From: Leptospira ainlahdjerensis
GTDB lineage: Bacteria; Spirochaetota; Leptospiria; Leptospirales; Leptospiraceae
Length of the DNA: 32,503 nt
Assembly (NCBI RefSeq): GCF_016919175.1
Contig: NZ_JAFFPU010000010.1
Coordinates: 1 to 32,503, forward strand
Direction of reading: 5' to 3'
The notes beneath the pieces were generated by a model that searched no databases, had not been told where the DNA came from, and saw nothing but the letters and a program-made list of their open reading frames with translations. A program made the position numbers and the translations under genes. Positions 30,280 through 32,503 of this stretch are shown piece by piece (position 1 is the first letter of the stretch; the number at the start of each line of letters is the position of its first letter).

Positions 30280-31235
30280 AATCGAAAGAATATTTAAAAT
30301 TTATAATATTATCGCTCTTCTTCATTTCGGCATCCACCCAGTGCCGGCTTTTACGGAATTTGCGCCCTGTTTCCGAAGACGGTTCTAAACTGGAAAAACT
30401 AACCATAGACGGAATCGAAAGAACGTATTGGATCCATTTACCCGAGAAAAAACTTTCCCCAGGCGATAAACTTCCCTTAGTTCTTGGACTTCACGGAAGA
30501 CTAGGGAGCGGCAAGAACATCATGGACGATTCCAAACTCAATCTTGTTTCCGACCGCGAAGGTTTCATCGTAGTCTATCCTGACGGGATCGATAGAAGTT
30601 GGGCCGATGGAAGAGGAGCGACTCCGGCCGATAAACAAAAAATCGACGACGTTCGATTTTTAGAAAAACTCATAGACCATATTTCAGAAATTTACCCGAT
30701 CGCTAAGGAAAAGATTTTTATCTTTGGACATTCCAACGGCGGCTTTATGACCCAAAGGATGTTGATCGAAAAAACGAAACGATTCCGAGCCGGCGTAAGC
30801 GTATCTTCCCAGATTTCAGAATTTATTCTCAGAAACTTTGAACCCTCCGCAAACGTATCCGTGGCATTTATCAACGGAACAAAAGACGGAATTGTTCCGT
30901 ATTACGGCGGTTATGTGAGAGACGGCGGGGAAATTTTGAGCGTCGAAGATTCCGTAGATCGATGGCTTCAGTGGAACTCCTGTTTCAAAGAACCCGAAAT
31001 CAAAAAGAAAGACGAGAAAGAAGACGGAACAAGCGTAGAAATTTATTCTTACAATCCATGCAAAGGAAAAACTTCGGTTCGACTTTATAAGATCGTGGAT
31101 GGAGGTCATAACTGGCCGGGGGTAAATCGAAGAGTTCCCTTTATCAAAATGGGAAATCCGACTTACGAGTTGGATCCCGCTGAAGAAATTTGGTCCTTTT
31201 TTAAAACCGAGTTGAAATCCGAAACCGGAAACTGA
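30276..31235 (+). CDS. LpqC/PHB-depolymerase-like esterase, predicted lipoprotein
   Basis: The product has 319 residues. The signal LKFIILSLFFISASTQC puts a possible lipidated Cys at about 23. The alpha/beta hydrolase core has LPLVLGLHGRLGSGKN (oxyanion region), FIFGHSNGGFMTQRM with nucleophile Ser about 153, GTKDGIVPY with Asp about 204, and DGGHNWPGVN with His about 278. The order and the GGHNWPG ending are those of the feruloyl esterase/poly(3-hydroxybutyrate) depolymerase family (LpqC). C236 and C262 may form a disulfide, fitting an exported enzyme. The natural substrate is unknown: an ester in the envelope or from the host is more likely than stored PHB for an exported protein. It overlaps the preceding lipoprotein gene by 4 bp. 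Confidence 0.85.
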   Translation: MKSKEYLKFIILSLFFISASTQCRLLRNLRPVSEDGSKLEKLTIDGIERTYWIHLPEKKLSPGDKLPLVLGLHGRLGSGKNIMDDSKLNLVSDREGFIVVYPDGIDRSWADGRGATPADKQKIDDVRFLEKLIDHISEIYPIAKEKIFIFGHSNGGFMTQRMLIEKTKRFRAGVSVSSQISEFILRNFEPSANVSVAFINGTKDGIVPYYGGYVRDGGEILSVEDSVDRWLQWNSCFKEPEIKKKDEKEDGTSVEIYSYNPCKGKTSVRLYKIVDGGHNWPGVNRRVPFIKMGNPTYELDPAEEIWSFFKTELKSETGN

Positions 31236-31256
31236 ATCAAGAAGGGAATCAAATCT

Positions 31257-31847
31257 ATGCAAAAAATTGAATTCTTTTTTGAATTTGCAAGCACCTATTC
31301 CTATCTGTCGGTTATGAGAATCGAAGAGTTGATCCAAAACTCTAAGATCGAAATCCTATGGAAACCGTTTTTGCTTGGACCGATTTTTAAGGAACATGGT
31401 TGGAACGATTCCCCCTTCAATGTTTATCCCGTAAAAGGAAAATACATGTGGAAGGATATGCAAAGACGAACACGCAAATACGGGATCGATTTTTTGATTC
31501 CGAGCGTATTTCCGAGAAACGGACTCTTGGCTTCCAGAATCGCGATCGCAAACGAAAACCAACCTTGGATCTCTTCTTTTATCCGAGAAACCTTTCAAGC
31601 CAATTTTGCCAAAGACCAAGACATCTCTCGGCCTGAAGTATTGATTCCGATTTTAAAAAAAGTCGGCGCCGATCCGGATGGAGCTCTAAAAAACATATCC
31701 GATGAAGAAGTAAAAATTCTTCTCCGAAAACAAACGGAGAAAGCCGTTGAACTTGGAATCTTCGGGGCTCCCAGTTTCCTCGTGAAAGACGAACTCTTCT
31801 GGGGAGACGATCGGCTCGAAGACGCTCTGGAAGAATTGAGGAGATAG
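31257..31847 (+). CDS. 2-hydroxychromene-2-carboxylate isomerase/DsbA-fold protein
   Basis: The product has 196 residues with a thioredoxin-like (DsbA/GST-kappa) fold. Family marks are EFFFEFASTYSYLSVMRIEE, ILWKPFLLGPIFKEHGW, FPRNGLLASRIA and the C-terminal LGIFGAPSFLVKDELFWGDD with RLEDALEEL. The FASTYSYL active-site region has Ser/Thr in place of the CxxC of true disulfide oxidoreductases. It is therefore of the isomerase/GST-kappa type, possibly glutathione- or thiol-dependent. It has no signal peptide and is cytosolic. AAGGG sits about ten bases before ATG 31257. It follows the esterase gene by 21 bp and ends the plus-strand series that began at 24278. Real substrate unknown; HCCA isomerase activity itself is doubtful without an aromatic catabolic cluster nearby. 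Confidence 0.85.
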   Translation: MQKIEFFFEFASTYSYLSVMRIEELIQNSKIEILWKPFLLGPIFKEHGWNDSPFNVYPVKGKYMWKDMQRRTRKYGIDFLIPSVFPRNGLLASRIAIANENQPWISSFIRETFQANFAKDQDISRPEVLIPILKKVGADPDGALKNISDEEVKILLRKQTEKAVELGIFGAPSFLVKDELFWGDDRLEDALEELRR

Positions 31848-32204
31848 AGGAAGCCGTTTTAGATCAGCGGTAAAACTGGAAAAACAAGGGAGGATATCCT
31901 GTTCCGCCTTTTCGGCTCGAACAATGAATTTATAATTCCGCAAATCCATTTCCTTTCTGTGAAATGATACATTCAGGAATGAACCTATTTCATTCCAAGA
32001 AACACTCACGGCCATCGCTTGGCTCCCCAAACGAATAGGCTTAAATGTACGTTAGTCATTCCTTAAAGGTTCCAATCACTCATACAACTCTCTCGGAAGA
32101 ATTAAAAGCTTATGGTTTTTAGTCCAAATTGTGATATTTTTTATTGACACGCATCACTCTCTTTTGAACATTACTTTCGAAAGTTTTTCATCAAATCCGT
32201 TTTT
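31848..32204. other. intergenic region before a secreted-protein gene
   Basis: These 357 bp have no gene. The right end probably carries the promoter of the next gene. The minus-strand open frame that covers the left part runs antisense into the isomerase-like gene and is not credible. No hairpin followed by a T run is obvious after the isomerase stop. Confidence 0.4.
32144..32172 (+). promoter_or_regulatory. possible sigma-70 promoter for the last gene
   Basis: A perfect TTGACA (32144-32149) is followed, 17 bases on, by AACATT (32167-32172), a poor -10 that matches TATAAT at three of six bases. It lies in an AT-rich stretch 33-60 bp before the ATG at 32205, which is a sensible distance. The -35 is good, the -10 weak, so this is tentative. 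Confidence 0.3.
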
Positions 32205-32503
32205 ATGTTTTTGAAATTTTATTTTTTTCCAATTCTTTTCGCTCTGATTTCAGGAGTGTCGTACAACCCCCTGTACGCGACTTCCGTAATTGAGGCGGAT
32301 TTTGAAATGTTGGAAGAAATTGAATTTCAAAACAACACTTCGTTTTCTGATTCTGGTTCCTTGCTTTATTTCGATTCAAAATCGTCTGTTTTTGTAAAAA
32401 ATCAGGACGTTACACTCGAAAATGAGGAACGTTCTTTTGCAAAAGGCGAAGTTGATTTTTTAGGTCCGGACTTCCACTTTTTAAAATCTTTAAAGACGTT
32501 TTC
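32205..32503 (+). CDS. secreted protein of unknown function, N-terminal part
   Basis: The frame runs open from ATG 32205 to the window edge, giving 99 residues and no stop. The first 25 residues (FLKFYFFPILFALISGVSYN, then PLYATS) are a signal peptide, with probable cleavage after YA. There is no lipobox Cys, so it is a periplasmic, outer-membrane or secreted protein. The visible mature part is acidic and rich in Ser, Asp, Glu and Phe (ADFEMLEEIEFQNNTSFSDS, then KGEVDFLGPDFHFLKSLK). I do not recognise the family. No strong Shine-Dalgarno is visible before the ATG. The gene continues to the right of the window. Confidence 0.65.
   Translation, partial: MFLKFYFFPILFALISGVSYNPLYATSVIEADFEMLEEIEFQNNTSFSDSGSLLYFDSKSSVFVKNQDVTLENEERSFAKGEVDFLGPDFHFLKSLKTF

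Noticed and set aside
31686..32030. 114-codon minus-strand frame across the end of the isomerase-like gene
   Set aside because: More than half is antisense to a well-supported gene and the rest has no family signal.

Overview
The window looks like chromosome from a pathogenic-clade Leptospira. The grounds are moderately low GC, many lipoproteins with the loose spirochaetal lipobox, two DUF1554-type (endostatin-like) lipoproteins, a Bor/Lp29-like small protein, and several proteins I recognise only as leptospiral hypotheticals. This placement rests on recall of families, not on a search.

Left part (1-4974, all minus strand): reading leftward, rpsT (TTG start), a tRNA-Val(UAC), glmM, glmS, an alternative-type GlmU-like protein, and the 5' end of an acyl-CoA carboxylase carboxyltransferase gene. 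Gaps are 33 bases or less, so this looks like one transcription unit. It supplies the route from fructose-6-phosphate to UDP-GlcNAc for peptidoglycan and LPS. From 5122 to 8092 (plus) lies a compact four-gene operon: three unknown proteins and a family-2 glycosyltransferase.

Middle (8612-20178, nearly all minus): a PiT-like phosphate permease, an OlsB-like N-acyltransferase, a PilZ protein, a hypothetical, an alpha/beta hydrolase paired with a LamG-type secreted protein, an aldo/keto reductase, and a surface-protein cluster. That cluster holds two paralogous DUF1554 lipoproteins, a Bor-like small protein and an OmpA-like lipoprotein. Intergenic stretches of 350-680 bp here hold little or decayed coding sequence.

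Right part: a GT4 glycosyltransferase overlaps polA (minus, 24179-20296). Then seven plus-strand genes run from 24278 to 31847: a class II glutamine amidotransferase, an unusual medium-chain dehydrogenase overlapping a large S-adenosylhomocysteine-hydrolase-like protein, two lipoproteins, an LpqC/PHB-depolymerase-like lipoprotein esterase, and a DsbA-fold isomerase-like protein. The window ends inside a secreted protein gene.

The most promising poorly described element is the overlapping dehydrogenase/AdoHcyase-like pair (25132-29005). Next are the DUF1554/Bor/OmpA cluster and the unknown operon at 5122-7394. I see no CRISPR array, prophage, insertion sequence or recognised defence system.
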